A stretch of 64,000 nucleotides of DNA. Origin: Neobacillus vireti. GTDB lineage: Bacteria; Bacillota; Bacilli; Bacillales; Cytobacillaceae. Below are positions 18,201 through 25,971 of this stretch, one piece after another (the stretch's first letter is position 1; each line of letters starts with the position of its first letter). The notes below the pieces were generated by a model, which had not been told where the DNA came from, made no database searches, and saw nothing but the letters and a program-made list of their open reading frames with translations. The DNA is taken from contig NZ_LDNB01000010.1 of NCBI RefSeq assembly GCF_001026695.1, positions 370,860-434,859 on the forward strand, read 5' to 3'. Position numbers and translations under genes: made by a program.

Positions 18201-20820
18201 TAGGTCTAACATCTACATAGGCGACCTTTTCGGGGTCTCTCTTGTTACTTTCGAAATAAGGCCCGCGTCTGTCGTTATTTCCAGAATAGCTTGTGATATA
18301 GGTTGTTCCGTCACCGTAAGTCTGTGGTTCAATGTTTGCGCCATTTGCATATAGCTTTGTACGGACATAGAGATGATCGTGTCCCGCAAGCACCACATCA
18401 ACTCCAGCTTCATCAAAAGCGGTTGTCCAGGATGCCACAGGGTTTGCCATACGATATCCGAAAAGAGATTTGTGGATGACAGCAACACGCCACTTTGTAG
18501 GGTTTTGTTTAACGACGGACTTCATCCAGTCCTGCTGAGCCTTTATTTGCTCTTTACTGCTTTGATCCTGATAATCCATCATCATGAAAAGTGTATCACC
18601 GTAAACAAAATAGTAGTTGCTTGACTCAAATTGCTTTTTGTCCATACCTGCTACCATTCTTTCAGTCCCGTTACCGCCGCCATAAAATGAAGCGCCGTTT
18701 TTAGGCGGATTGTAGCGTCCAAAAAGATTTTGCAATGTTGGGTCCACCGAGTCCCAGTTGCTGTCCGGCGCCCAGCTATTGCCTGCACCATCATACTCAT
18801 GATTTCCAGTTCCTAAATACAATGGTACACGGGCAAACTTATCGGCATTTGCCTCAAAAAAAGTATCCCATTGATCTGTATCAAATGCATAAGAAACCTG
18901 ATCACCCGAACTCAAAATAAATGCAGCATCCGGAAAATCAGTAAATGCTTGGTTAAGAGCTTTGTCATTGTGACTAGAATCAGGTGCTGCATGTACGTCA
19001 GTAACCCAGTTAAAGTTAAATGTATCCAAATTGCTGTCAGGTGTTTTAAAACTAGCCGGTGATTCTACGCTGGAGACATTCTTCGCACCGTCACCAACTG
19101 CATATACATATTTCGTACCAGGTTCAAGTACAGCTGTTTCCGCTTTATGACTTTGTACTGGCGCAACAGAGTACTCAGTCCCAGCACCATTATAGTTCGC
19201 TTCTGAAATGGCATCCGAAAGATCTACCGTGTTATTTGTTCCGACAACAACATTTGTAAACTTTCCGCCATTGCTTTCAAAGTCTGATTTTTTAGCATAA
19301 TAGAGTTGTGTTGTTTTTGTTGCTACTGGCGTTACCCAGTTAAAGCGTGCGATATACTTGCCTTCCTCTTGTTTAAATGAATCATACAAGAAGGTTACAG
19401 AGGTTGGTTCCGTACCGCCGCCTGTCGGCTGGGTAATCTTATCCTCTGATTTTGTAATCGTGAAATTATCAATGACACGGAAAGGATTCTCGGAGCCTGT
19501 AGCTTTATAGTACGCTTTATAGGTTATCGCATTGCTCGTAACCTCTACCTTGCTGTACACACCCGGTGCATAAATTTTACCGCCGCCTGTACCTGTTTTA
19601 TCAATGCGAAGGTCATAAAAATAATCATTCCAAGACGTGTCACGGTTGTCGAGGCTGTAACCGTATTCGTAAACTGATCCCCCTATGACATAGGTAGGCG
19701 CTTCACCGAATTTTTCCTTTTCAATGCTTCCTGTGCCTGCTGCAGTAGAAGTTGTCTTTAAAGTGGTTCTGGCATAGGCATGTTCATGACCATGGAATAC
19801 CAAATCGATGCCTGCATCGGTCAGCTTTTTACCAATTACATTGTCCATATTATAGTGACTTGCACCTGGATCGTAGGGTGGAACATGAAAATATACTATT
19901 TTCCATGCCTTTGAGGTATTTGCACTTTCTTTCTCTAAAAACTTCCATTGGATATCTTTGTCCGTGGAAGAAGCAAAAGAATTAAGAGAAATAAACAAGG
20001 CATCTCCATATTCAAAGGAATAAACCGTCCCATCAGCAGCTGAAGACAACCCGTCTGGTTTATGTAAAGAAGTATGGTTAAATCTTGCTTTATACTGCAC
20101 GAAATCTCTGTCATAGGATGCACCGTCATGATTACCTGGAGTTGCCATGATTGGCAGCGTATCTAAAAGGTTTTGAGCTGCATCAAAGAATAACTGCCAT
20201 TGATCTGAAACATGCCCATCCTCTACCACATCACCCATATGAAGAAGAAATGCAGCATCCTGTTCATTCTCCTTAATATAGTCATATAACTTGTTAGTGT
20301 TATCAAACGAACTAACAGATGTTCCCTGTGTATCCGGAGTAATTACAAAAGAAAACGGCTTGTTTGCAGCAGGATCCGCAGGTGCTATAAAACTAGCAAT
20401 ATCGCTATACCCGTCGCTGATGTTGCCAACTTTGTAATAATATTTTGAATCAGGAGTAAGATCCTTAATCACAACATTAAAGGAATTGATAGCTTTAAAG
20501 TCAGTCCGCCTATTCTCTGGAAAAATATCTGTGGCAACTGGAGTAGTCTTTGTGGCGCTTTTTTTCACACCATCATCCAAGTTCGGTGACGTACCATAAA
20601 TTATTTCTGAATTGGCCACCGATGGACCGGTTACCCAATTAAAACTCATCGCCGATTTACCTGCTTCCGCCCCTCCGCCTATACTCATGGCAATTTGTGA
20701 CGGAATTCCCGCAGGTGCTGCTGCCGATGCTGGCTTTGGCGTTACAAGTCCAGCAACAGCTATAAGCACTGCTAAAAGTACTGAAATTAGTTTTGATAGT
20801 GATTCTTTTTTTCTGGTCAC
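15256..20820 (-). CDS. Giant secreted protein: two purple-acid-phosphatase-like units plus cell-wall-binding repeats
   Basis: An 1854-aa secreted protein. Residues 1-33 are a signal peptide ending at ASA. Then comes a fibronectin-like N-domain (about 40-150) and metallophosphoesterase 1 (about 155-400) with HMGDVVEDG, PGNHDG (H231), HVPPYDPG and HGHEHAYART. A second such pair follows (about 470-880) with VTDVHAAPD, SSGDQVSYAF, GTGNHEYDG and AGHDHLYVRT. Next are an Ig-like part (about 950-1030), GLUG-type repeats (about 1050-1290), beta-rich repeat domains (about 1370-1640) and ten choline-binding-type wall repeats (WYYLDSSGAMK) to the end. GTG start behind AGGAG. Likely a wall-attached phosphate-scavenging enzyme or nucleotidase; substrate unknown. 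It has no operon partner. Confidence 0.88.
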   Translation of the reverse strand: MTRKKESLSKLISVLLAVLIAVAGLVTPKPASAAAPAGIPSQIAMSIGGGAEAGKSAMSFNWVTGPSVANSEIIYGTSPNLDDGVKKSATKTTPVATDIFPENRRTDFKAINSFNVVIKDLTPDSKYYYKVGNISDGYSDIASFIAPADPAANKPFSFVITPDTQGTSVSSFDNTNKLYDYIKENEQDAAFLLHMGDVVEDGHVSDQWQLFFDAAQNLLDTLPIMATPGNHDGASYDRDFVQYKARFNHTSLHKPDGLSSAADGTVYSFEYGDALFISLNSFASSTDKDIQWKFLEKESANTSKAWKIVYFHVPPYDPGASHYNMDNVIGKKLTDAGIDLVFHGHEHAYARTTLKTTSTAAGTGSIEKEKFGEAPTYVIGGSVYEYGYSLDNRDTSWNDYFYDLRIDKTGTGGGKIYAPGVYSKVEVTSNAITYKAYYKATGSENPFRVIDNFTITKSEDKITQPTGGGTEPTSVTFLYDSFKQEEGKYIARFNWVTPVATKTTQLYYAKKSDFESNGGKFTNVVVGTNNTVDLSDAISEANYNGAGTEYSVAPVQSHKAETAVLEPGTKYVYAVGDGAKNVSSVESPASFKTPDSNLDTFNFNWVTDVHAAPDSSHNDKALNQAFTDFPDAAFILSSGDQVSYAFDTDQWDTFFEANADKFARVPLYLGTGNHEYDGAGNSWAPDSNWDSVDPTLQNLFGRYNPPKNGASFYGGGNGTERMVAGMDKKQFESSNYYFVYGDTLFMMMDYQDQSSKEQIKAQQDWMKSVVKQNPTKWRVAVIHKSLFGYRMANPVASWTTAFDEAGVDVVLAGHDHLYVRTKLYANGANIEPQTYGDGTTYITSYSGNNDRRGPYFESNKRDPEKVAYVDVRPIGLGFSNISISPKEIRVTSKGYDKEGNLVTGDDNVLVTNKPRTHNLASWNYPSVPKDADELTITDVAITGIAKEGQTLSASVSPTSATASFRWESSNDGTTWTTIAGETSSKYTIKAEDVGLYLRSVATGTGFYNGEATSAATAKVTPLAGSGTVTVKIGTANELDALSKGFGTSAYPIDGKYVLTADIDMSNVPFSAIGGGTTPTPFLGTFNGNGYTISNMKIESNNNSTGFFAYVGTGGKVANLKLVNADITGSNSTGAIAGTSTGTIENVYVDGKVTGGSNIGGIAGTLHAGTLQNSKVHTDIHGNTVGGLIGSTNFNASGSPLSVKDEKTGSVILNNVVMGTVTGGNDYSGALVGDMGGSSGSLLQTLNGNVVANEVKGVTPGKIGGYWSGSRPIIDTDQINYYNSDKLSTSGLPSGIVPAFTGKTASDFTQKATFEALGWDFKDVWDWDATNNVPVPRVIDVGGEGAEDNLVTIITSAGSGGTISPEGNVLVERGQSQKFIFTPNKYYEIDTVKIDGEKNPEAAAAGEYTFENVREVHNIDVTFKLSDSVSGVAPSLVSTSAYYNRAVEKHIGVTVDFGEGALGIQPENYRKAVKSVKIMKDNKLVLDAQGGYWFPSTGNGQPENLLEICWDDIIKLPGYDDLVAGTYDLDITFADLNSSGYSIPLIVEDGIVSSLTVDGGIITVDGNEVNSPAEIKKDSQVTVKAVVPSGQRFVKWTATGLENVEFSEDKFTFTMPANKVTLKAEYENIPSSEDSEKGWVSKAGKWYYYDPQTGMMKTGWLLDKNKWYYLQQNGEMKTGWLLDAGKWYYLDSSGAMKIGWVNLGSTWYYLENSGAMKTGWLLDAGKWYYLDSSGAMKIGWVNLGSTWYYLERNGAMKTGWLLDAGKWYYLDSSGAMKIGWVKLGSTWYYLESNGAMKTGWLLNGDKWYYLDNSGAMKTGWVLAGTKWYYLYASGQMAANTTIQGYKLGSNGAWIK
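15481..15840 (-). repeat. 120-bp internal DNA repeats in the phosphatase gene
   Basis: Three near-identical 120-bp units (starting near 15481, 15601 and 15721) each encode two wall-binding repeats, GKWYYLDSSG plus STWYYLE. Near identity at the DNA level shows recent tandem duplication, so copy number probably varies between strains. Confidence 0.85.
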
Positions 20821-20888
20821 TCCTATTAAACTCCTCTCATTTTAGGCATTGATTTTTTCTGGTACACCTACTAAACTCCTTTCATCAA
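20807..20888 (-). promoter_or_regulatory. Duplicated translation start with a 13-codon leader frame
   Basis: The reverse strand carries two similar blocks, each GGAGTTTA, a few bases, GTG, then coding for M-x-x-K-K. The downstream block starts the phosphatase (MTRKKESLSK). The upstream block starts a frame at 20867, MYQKKSMPKMRGV, which stops at 20826, inside the second ribosome-binding site region. It is either a relic of duplication or a leader peptide. Confidence 0.5.
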
Positions 20889-21016
20889 AAGATACAACTT
20901 ATATTATCTCTGCAGATTGTTAATTTTGATTCATATATATATTAATAATAGGTAAATATTGTTGATTTTGGGTTTTTTCTAGAAAGTATGATTCCGATGC
21001 TGAACGTTTAATAAAA

Positions 21017-21053
21017 GGAGGTCTCTCTGAAAATTGAGAGACCTCCTTTTACT
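21017..21053. terminator. Rho-independent terminator hairpin
   Basis: AAAAGGAGGTCTCTC and GAGAGACCTCCTTTT form a 15-bp perfect stem with eight-base loop. It separates the phosphatase upstream region from the UDP-glucose dehydrogenase remnant. Confidence 0.8.
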
Positions 21054-21142
21054 TTATTGCGCACATGAACCTTAATGAAGTCTTTACACTCTTTTTACAC
21101 TAGGTTAAGAAAGGCTCCTCAATTCTCTAATATAATAGTTAT

Positions 21143-21426
21143 AATGCTAAGCGAATATTAGGAAATACCATTGAATACGCATACGACATTCGATTTGCAC
21201 TGCACGAAGCAGAACTGGCGATTATCGCAACAGATTGGGACCAAATCAAACATGTCCCGCTGGAGGTATATTGTACCCATATGAAAGACTCGATTGTTAT
21301 TGATGGGCGAAACTGTTATTCACTCCAGGAGATTCAAAAGTATCCAATTACCTATTTCTCAATAGGAAGGCCTTATGTTTTTAAAGATAGACCAAATGAT
21401 TCATTAGTAAAGGAGAGCGGAGAATG
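21143..21426 (+). pseudogene. 3' remnant of UDP-glucose 6-dehydrogenase
   Basis: An open frame without a start codon reads NAKRILGNTIEYAYDIRFAL, EAELAIIATDWDQIKHVPL and IVIDGRNCYSLQEIQKYPIT, which is the C-terminal NAD/UDP-sugar domain of UGD/TuaD proteins. A stop lies upstream at 21128, and about three quarters of the gene is missing. Its stop (TGA at 21424-21426) overlaps the PAP2 start, as in an intact operon. Confidence 0.8.
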
Positions 21427-21951
21427 AGCAGAATGCTCCATGTATTTTACAGCTTAGAATGCCAGCTACTTCAGAAGGTAAATCGCCATTTTGATAGAAA
21501 ACTTTTAAATCTCTTTTTCCGCTCGGTCACACACTTAGGAGGAGCAGACATTACCATTGCTGCCACTTTTCTTCTCATTCTTTTATCATCAGGGGAGGCT
21601 AGATTGACTGCTTTCGCCAGCGCACTCGCTTTATCAGCAAGTCATATACCGGTCCATATTGTAAAGCAGCTGTTTCCCCGAAAACGGCCATATTTGTTGA
21701 TAGAAAAAACAAAGACTCATAAGAATCCATTACAAGATCATTCATTTCCTTCGGGACATACAACGGCGATTTTTTCCGTTTTGACCCCATATCTCTTATT
21801 TATTCCACAGCTTTCTTTTGTGCTAATTCCACTAGGGATTTGCGTAGGTATATCTCGAATGTACTTAGGTCTTCACTATCCATCAGATGTCATTGCTGGA
21901 GGAATCCTTGGTACGGTTGCTGGGAGTTTATGCTTTTATTTATTTATGTAA
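21424..21951 (+). CDS. PAP2-family membrane phosphatase
   Basis: A 175-aa membrane protein with the three PAP2 motifs: KQLFPRKRP, FPSGHT and SRMYLGLHYPSDV, the last two holding catalytic histidines. GGAGAG precedes the ATG. Such enzymes remove phosphate from undecaprenyl pyrophosphate or phospholipids at the outer membrane face. It sits between remnants of a sugar dehydrogenase and a glycosyltransferase, so it came from a cell-surface glycan (teichuronic-acid-like) locus and may now run alone. Confidence 0.9.
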   Translation: MSRMLHVFYSLECQLLQKVNRHFDRKLLNLFFRSVTHLGGADITIAATFLLILLSSGEARLTAFASALALSASHIPVHIVKQLFPRKRPYLLIEKTKTHKNPLQDHSFPSGHTTAIFSVLTPYLLFIPQLSFVLIPLGICVGISRMYLGLHYPSDVIAGGILGTVAGSLCFYLFM

Positions 21952-21978
21952 TTAGAAGATTCAGTGAGGAGGGATTGT

Positions 21979-22041
21979 ATGAAGATTGCCATTTTCACAG
22001 ATACCTTTTATCCAGACATCAACGAGAAAGGAGGTGCCTGA
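21979..22041 (+). pseudogene. Truncated start of a family-4 glycosyltransferase
   Basis: GAGGAGGG precedes an ATG reading MKIAIFTDTFYPDIN, the typical start of GT4 (TuaC/MgtA-like) glycosyltransferases, which would continue GVA. Here it runs into EKGGA and a stop inside a TGCCTGACACC-family palindrome. The rest of the gene is gone. Confidence 0.7.
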
Positions 22042-22083
22042 CCCCCAGCGCGTTAATACGTTCACGCAACGGGGGTCAGGCAC
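22030..22083. repeat. Palindrome, TGCCTGACACC family (copy 3)
   Basis: AGGTGCCTGACCCCC pairs with GGGGGTCAGGCACCT; the loop holds GCGTTAATACGTTCACGC, as in other long copies. It sits exactly at the break point of the glycosyltransferase stub and next to the 3' end of add, serving as a two-way terminator. Confidence 0.82.
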
Positions 22084-22099
22084 CTTTTTCCTATTCTTA

Positions 22100-23104
22100 T
22101 CAATTAAACTTCATTTTATATTTCCTTAGTTTTTCCTTTGTCGCAGCATCTGCAAAGCTTGCTTCCACACTAGTAAGATAAATTTGCCGATAATCCGCTT
22201 CACTTATCTGGAATTCATTAAATACGATGGTGCATTCCTTCGCCATTGTGGTATCTGATACTGTCCGGTTGTCGGTATTAATGGTTACTTTTATGCCATC
22301 CTGATGAAAATGATAGATTGGATGTTCACTAAATTGGTTCACTGCTTTTGTTTGAACATTACTTGTTGGACACATTTCAAGCACAATCTGTTTTTCCTTC
22401 ACGATGTCATACGCTGCTGCGCAATCCTTAATAAATACCCCATGCCCAATCCTTTCAGCCTCTAATAGCTCAACAGCCTCGAGGACATTTTTCCCAATTC
22501 CTGTTTCACCTGCGTGGATTGTGACCCGGTATCCATATTCTCTCGCTAGAGCAATCGGTTCAACGAATTTGCCGCAAAACCCTTCCTCCTCCGATGCACA
22601 CAGGTCAATTGCCACAACCCCTTTTCCAAGGAACGCCTTCCCTTTTTCTACGACTTCAAAAGCGCTATCAACTGACATGGTTCTCATACATGACAGAATG
22701 ATATTTCCTTTTATATCGAATTGCGCTTCCGCATCCTTCATTCCGTCCAAGACGCTTTGGATGATTTCCTCGACAGTTAACCCCTTGGCCGTGTGAAGCA
22801 GCGGGGCAAATCTAACTTCCATATATTTTACATTTTCCTGTGCAGCATCTTCAAAAAGCTCAAAGGTAATCCTTCTTAGGTTCTCCATGGACTGCATAAC
22901 CAAATTCGGGATGGCAAATCGTTTTAAATAATCGTCAAGACATTCGCAGTCCAAAGGGGCAACAAGCTCGCTTTGAATCTCTTCCTTCACCATTGCAGGC
23001 AGAGGGATGCCTTCCTTTTTCGCTATATCAATTATCGTTTCAGCCCTTAGACTTCCGTCTAAATGGCAGTGAAGTTCTATTTTAGGTAATGTAGAAAAAT
23101 TCAT
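22100..23104 (-). CDS. add: Adenosine deaminase
   Basis: A 334-aa protein with KIELHCHLDGSLR (metal HxH), VTIHAGETG (catalytic Glu), ERIGHGVFI and INTDNRTVSDT (late Asp). It converts adenosine or deoxyadenosine to inosine. RBS AGGAGG precedes the ATG. An adenine riboswitch with terminator lies in its leader, so it is likely made when adenine is abundant. It is a single-gene unit; the classical B. subtilis strain has adenine deaminase rather than this layout. Confidence 0.94.
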   Translation of the reverse strand: MNFSTLPKIELHCHLDGSLRAETIIDIAKKEGIPLPAMVKEEIQSELVAPLDCECLDDYLKRFAIPNLVMQSMENLRRITFELFEDAAQENVKYMEVRFAPLLHTAKGLTVEEIIQSVLDGMKDAEAQFDIKGNIILSCMRTMSVDSAFEVVEKGKAFLGKGVVAIDLCASEEEGFCGKFVEPIALAREYGYRVTIHAGETGIGKNVLEAVELLEAERIGHGVFIKDCAAAYDIVKEKQIVLEMCPTSNVQTKAVNQFSEHPIYHFHQDGIKVTINTDNRTVSDTTMAKECTIVFNEFQISEADYRQIYLTSVEASFADAATKEKLRKYKMKFN

Positions 23105-23135
23105 TGTTGTGTGTCCTCCTCATCAATTTTTCGAT

Positions 23136-23248
23136 AAAAAAAATTCCTGATTACGAAGAAAGCACAAAGTACATGTACCTTCTTCGTAATCAGGAATTAT
23201 TGGTTCCTGGTAGAGACCCCCAAACCATATCTTTGGAGTTATACGAAG
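23136..23248 (-). promoter_or_regulatory. Adenine riboswitch with terminator platform
   Basis: The aptamer (23248 down to 23182) has P1 CTTCGTAT/ATTACGAAG, the purine-core ATATGGTTTGGG and TCTACCAGG. The base that selects the ligand is U (CTGATTACG instead of CTGACTACG), which by known rules means adenine. The 3' half, ATTCCTGATTACGAAGAA, pairs perfectly over 18 bp with 23143-23160 and is followed by a T-run, so ligand binding should prevent termination and turn add on. Confidence 0.92.
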
Positions 23249-23265
23249 TTTTTTATTTTCTATAA

Positions 23266-23294
23266 AGGATAATAAAATATACTTTTATTGTCAA
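23266..23294 (-). promoter_or_regulatory. Promoter of the add leader
   Basis: On the reverse strand TTGACA (23294-23289), 17 bases, TATCCT, placed directly before the adenine aptamer. Confidence 0.7.
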
Positions 23295-23400
23295 GTAAGC
23301 CGCTGCAAAAAACTGTAAATTCCTTTTAATTGTTTAAGCATTTAAATAGAGCTATACTTTTTACTTAGGAATGCGAAATAAACAAGAAAGTGAGATTTTT

Positions 23401-24579
23401 ATGAAATCCTCAAAAAAATTAGCATTATATATATTAATGTTTAATATGTTTATCACCTTTAGTGCAGTTGGACTCATCGTCCCCGTTATGCCAGCCTATT
23501 TGAAAACCTTTGGAGCAGCGGGGCAGGCATTAGGCTTTATTATTGCAGTAATCGCCTTAGCCCAGTTTATTTTCTCACCGGTTGCTGGGAATTTATCCGA
23601 TCGCCATGGCCGAAAAAATTTAATCATTTTCGGGCTTTTCGTGAATGGTCTTTCACAAATCTGTTTCGGACTTTCTACAGACCTATGGATGCTTTTTGTT
23701 TGCAGATTCTTTACTGGTGTCGGTTCAGCCTTTATCGTGCCTCCAGTTATGGCCTATGTGGCGGATCTTACAACAAAGGCAGAACGCGGGAAAGCGATGG
23801 GCTGGATTGGTGCGGCGATTTCATTAGGCTTTATGATTGGGCCTGGGATTGGTGGATTTCTATCCAATGTCAGTCTCCACTTTCCGTTCTATTTTGGAGG
23901 ATCTGCAACCATCATTGCTGGAATTCTATCTATCATAATCCTTCCATCCATTAAACCTGTTATGAAAGAGGAGGTTAAGGGAGAAAATTTATTCCAACAA
24001 ATGGCCCGCTCCTTCAAAACAAGCTACTTTGTTTTATTAATCGTAGTGTTTGTATTCTCCTTCGGGATTGCTAACTTCCAATCAACATTAACGATGTTTT
24101 TAACGTATAAATTTCATTACACCCCAAATGACCTTGCCATTGTCATGACCGTTGGCGGCTTTGTCGGAGTCATTGTTCAAGCCTTTGTCCTAAATAAGCT
24201 TTTTACTGTGTTTGGTGAAATGAAAATCATTCTATTTGGTTTACTTGTTGCAGCGCTTAGTCTATATGGCATGTTATATGTCAGCGGCTTTTTCATCATT
24301 CTATTGGTCGCCACCCTATTCTCGATCGCCTCTACTTTAATACGTCCTGCCGTTAATACCTTAATTTCAAAAACAGCCGGAGATGAACAAGGTTATGCAG
24401 CCGGAATGAATAATTCATACATGAGTTTAGGCAACATGATTGGACCTGCATTAGCAGGGACGCTTTTTGACTGGCATATGAATCTTCCTTTTACAGTAGG
24501 TGCAATTATATTACTTGGCTGCTTCATTCTCACCTTTGTTTGGACAAAGAAGAAAAGGAAACATAGGGAAGTACTTTAA
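23401..24579 (+). CDS. MFS multidrug-type exporter
   Basis: A 392-aa, 12-span transporter with MNMF start region LALYILMFNMFITFSAVGLI, the antiporter-group loop motif GNLSDRHGRKNLIIFG, and FTGVGSAFIVPPVMAYVADL. This resembles the Bmr/NorA/TetA(L)-related drug:H+ antiporters of Bacillus. I prefer the ATG at 23401 (weak GTGAG upstream); an in-frame ATG at 23371 adds ten residues. Substrate unknown. Confidence 0.86.
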   Translation: MKSSKKLALYILMFNMFITFSAVGLIVPVMPAYLKTFGAAGQALGFIIAVIALAQFIFSPVAGNLSDRHGRKNLIIFGLFVNGLSQICFGLSTDLWMLFVCRFFTGVGSAFIVPPVMAYVADLTTKAERGKAMGWIGAAISLGFMIGPGIGGFLSNVSLHFPFYFGGSATIIAGILSIIILPSIKPVMKEEVKGENLFQQMARSFKTSYFVLLIVVFVFSFGIANFQSTLTMFLTYKFHYTPNDLAIVMTVGGFVGVIVQAFVLNKLFTVFGEMKIILFGLLVAALSLYGMLYVSGFFIILLVATLFSIASTLIRPAVNTLISKTAGDEQGYAAGMNNSYMSLGNMIGPALAGTLFDWHMNLPFTVGAIILLGCFILTFVWTKKKRKHREVL

Positions 24580-24589
24580 CTTTATGGAA

Positions 24590-24637
24590 GGTGCCTGACA
24601 CCTGCAAATTAATGTGTTAACGCTTCGGGTGTCAGGT
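24590..24637. repeat. Palindrome, TGCCTGACACC family (copy 4)
   Basis: TGCCTGACACC and GGGTGTCAGG flank a loop with TTAATGTGTTAACGC. It follows the MFS gene. Confidence 0.78.
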
Positions 24638-24788
24638 ATATCATTACATTTACTTTATAAAAGTATACCCATCAGGCCGTGGAAGGAGGATGAGTAGATT
24701 TAAAATCCATCCATGTAATACTAATTTTCAATTGAATTTTAGCTGAACATGGCGTAGTCTAATTAGAAAATGGAAATGAGGTGTCATC

Positions 24789-25871
24789 ATGCAACAAGAA
24801 ATTACTTTTTTTCAAAGAGATGTATTAAAAGAAAAACCTGATACCGCTTCACTTGGTTTTGGGAAGTATTACAGCGATTACATGTTTGTGATGGATTATC
24901 ATGTCGAAAACGGTTGGCATGATCCGCGGATTATTCCTTATGCACCATTAACACTTGACCCGGCCGCAATGGTTTTTCACTATGGACAAGCCATTTTTGA
25001 AGGGTTAAAGGCCTATAAGTCAGCGGATGGGACGATTCAACTCTTCCGTCCTGAAAAAAACATGAAGCGACTAAATGATTCATGCGACAGACTGTGTATT
25101 CCACAAATTGATGAGAGTTTCTTATTAAGTGCAATTAAACAATTAATTTTTACGGAAAAGGATTGGATTCCAGATGGTGAAGGGACATCCCTTTACATAC
25201 GCCCATTTATTTTCTCGACTGAACCCTATCTCGGCGTCCGTCCTGCAAACCAATATAAACTGCTTGTCATCCTTTCGCCTTCAGGAGCCTATTATGGCGA
25301 CCAATTAAGCCCTGTTAAAATCTATGTAGAAGAGCAATATGTTCGGGCTGTTATCGGCGGGGTTGGCCATGTGAAGACCTCCGGCAATTATGCAGCCAGC
25401 ATGAAGGCACAAGAAAAGGCTGAGGCAAATGGGTTCGCCCAAATTCTCTGGCTTGATGCAAAAGAGAATAAGTATGTCGAAGAAGTCGGCAGTATGAATA
25501 TTTTCTTCAAAATCAATGGCGAAGTGGTAACACCAAAATTGAATGGCAGTATTTTACCTGGTGTTACACGTGATTCAGTTATTGAATTATTAAAATATTG
25601 GAACATACCTGTCCACGAAGCGAAAATTTCAATTGAAGAGATTTTTGCCGCACATGAGCGCGGTGAACTTGAGGAAGTCTTCGGTGCAGGAACAGCTGCC
25701 GTTATTTCACCCGTTGGCGAATTAAATTGGAATGAGCGCTCAATCACAATTAATGATAATAAAATCGGCCAGCTGTCACAGCGTATTTATGAAGAAATAA
25801 CTGGAATACAGATTGGAAAAAAAGCGGACCCATTTAACTGGACAGTTAAAGTCGCCCCGGTTGAGGTTTAA
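24789..25871 (+). CDS. ilvE: Branched-chain amino acid aminotransferase
   Basis: A 360-aa class-IV PLP enzyme. The PLP lysine lies in GGVGHVKTSGNYAAS; other motifs are FHYGQAIFEGLKAYKSADGT, EEVGSMNIFF and VFGAGTAAVISPVG. It makes Leu, Ile and Val from their 2-oxo acids with glutamate. GAGGTG precedes the ATG. It is alone, with its own terminator; no T-box or clear CodY box was found upstream. Confidence 0.94.
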   Translation: MQQEITFFQRDVLKEKPDTASLGFGKYYSDYMFVMDYHVENGWHDPRIIPYAPLTLDPAAMVFHYGQAIFEGLKAYKSADGTIQLFRPEKNMKRLNDSCDRLCIPQIDESFLLSAIKQLIFTEKDWIPDGEGTSLYIRPFIFSTEPYLGVRPANQYKLLVILSPSGAYYGDQLSPVKIYVEEQYVRAVIGGVGHVKTSGNYAASMKAQEKAEANGFAQILWLDAKENKYVEEVGSMNIFFKINGEVVTPKLNGSILPGVTRDSVIELLKYWNIPVHEAKISIEEIFAAHERGELEEVFGAGTAAVISPVGELNWNERSITINDNKIGQLSQRIYEEITGIQIGKKADPFNWTVKVAPVEV

Positions 25872-25892
25872 AAGACATCTGTTGAATAGAAT

Positions 25893-25938
25893 GCAAAACA
25901 CCTTTCAGTTTTTTTTGAAAGGTGTTTTGCATTTTTTT
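25893..25938 (+). terminator. Terminator of ilvE
   Basis: GCAAAACACCTTTCA and TGAAAGGTGTTTTGC form a 15-bp stem followed by ATTTTTTT. Confidence 0.9.
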
Positions 25939-25971
25939 ATAAAATTGCCACATGATAGTTTAAATTATCAT

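Noticed and set aside
24640..24788. T-box or CodY site before ilvE
   Set aside because: No T-box sequence (AGGGTGGNACCGCG) is present, and the best CodY-like stretch, AATTTTCAATTGAAT, has too many mismatches.
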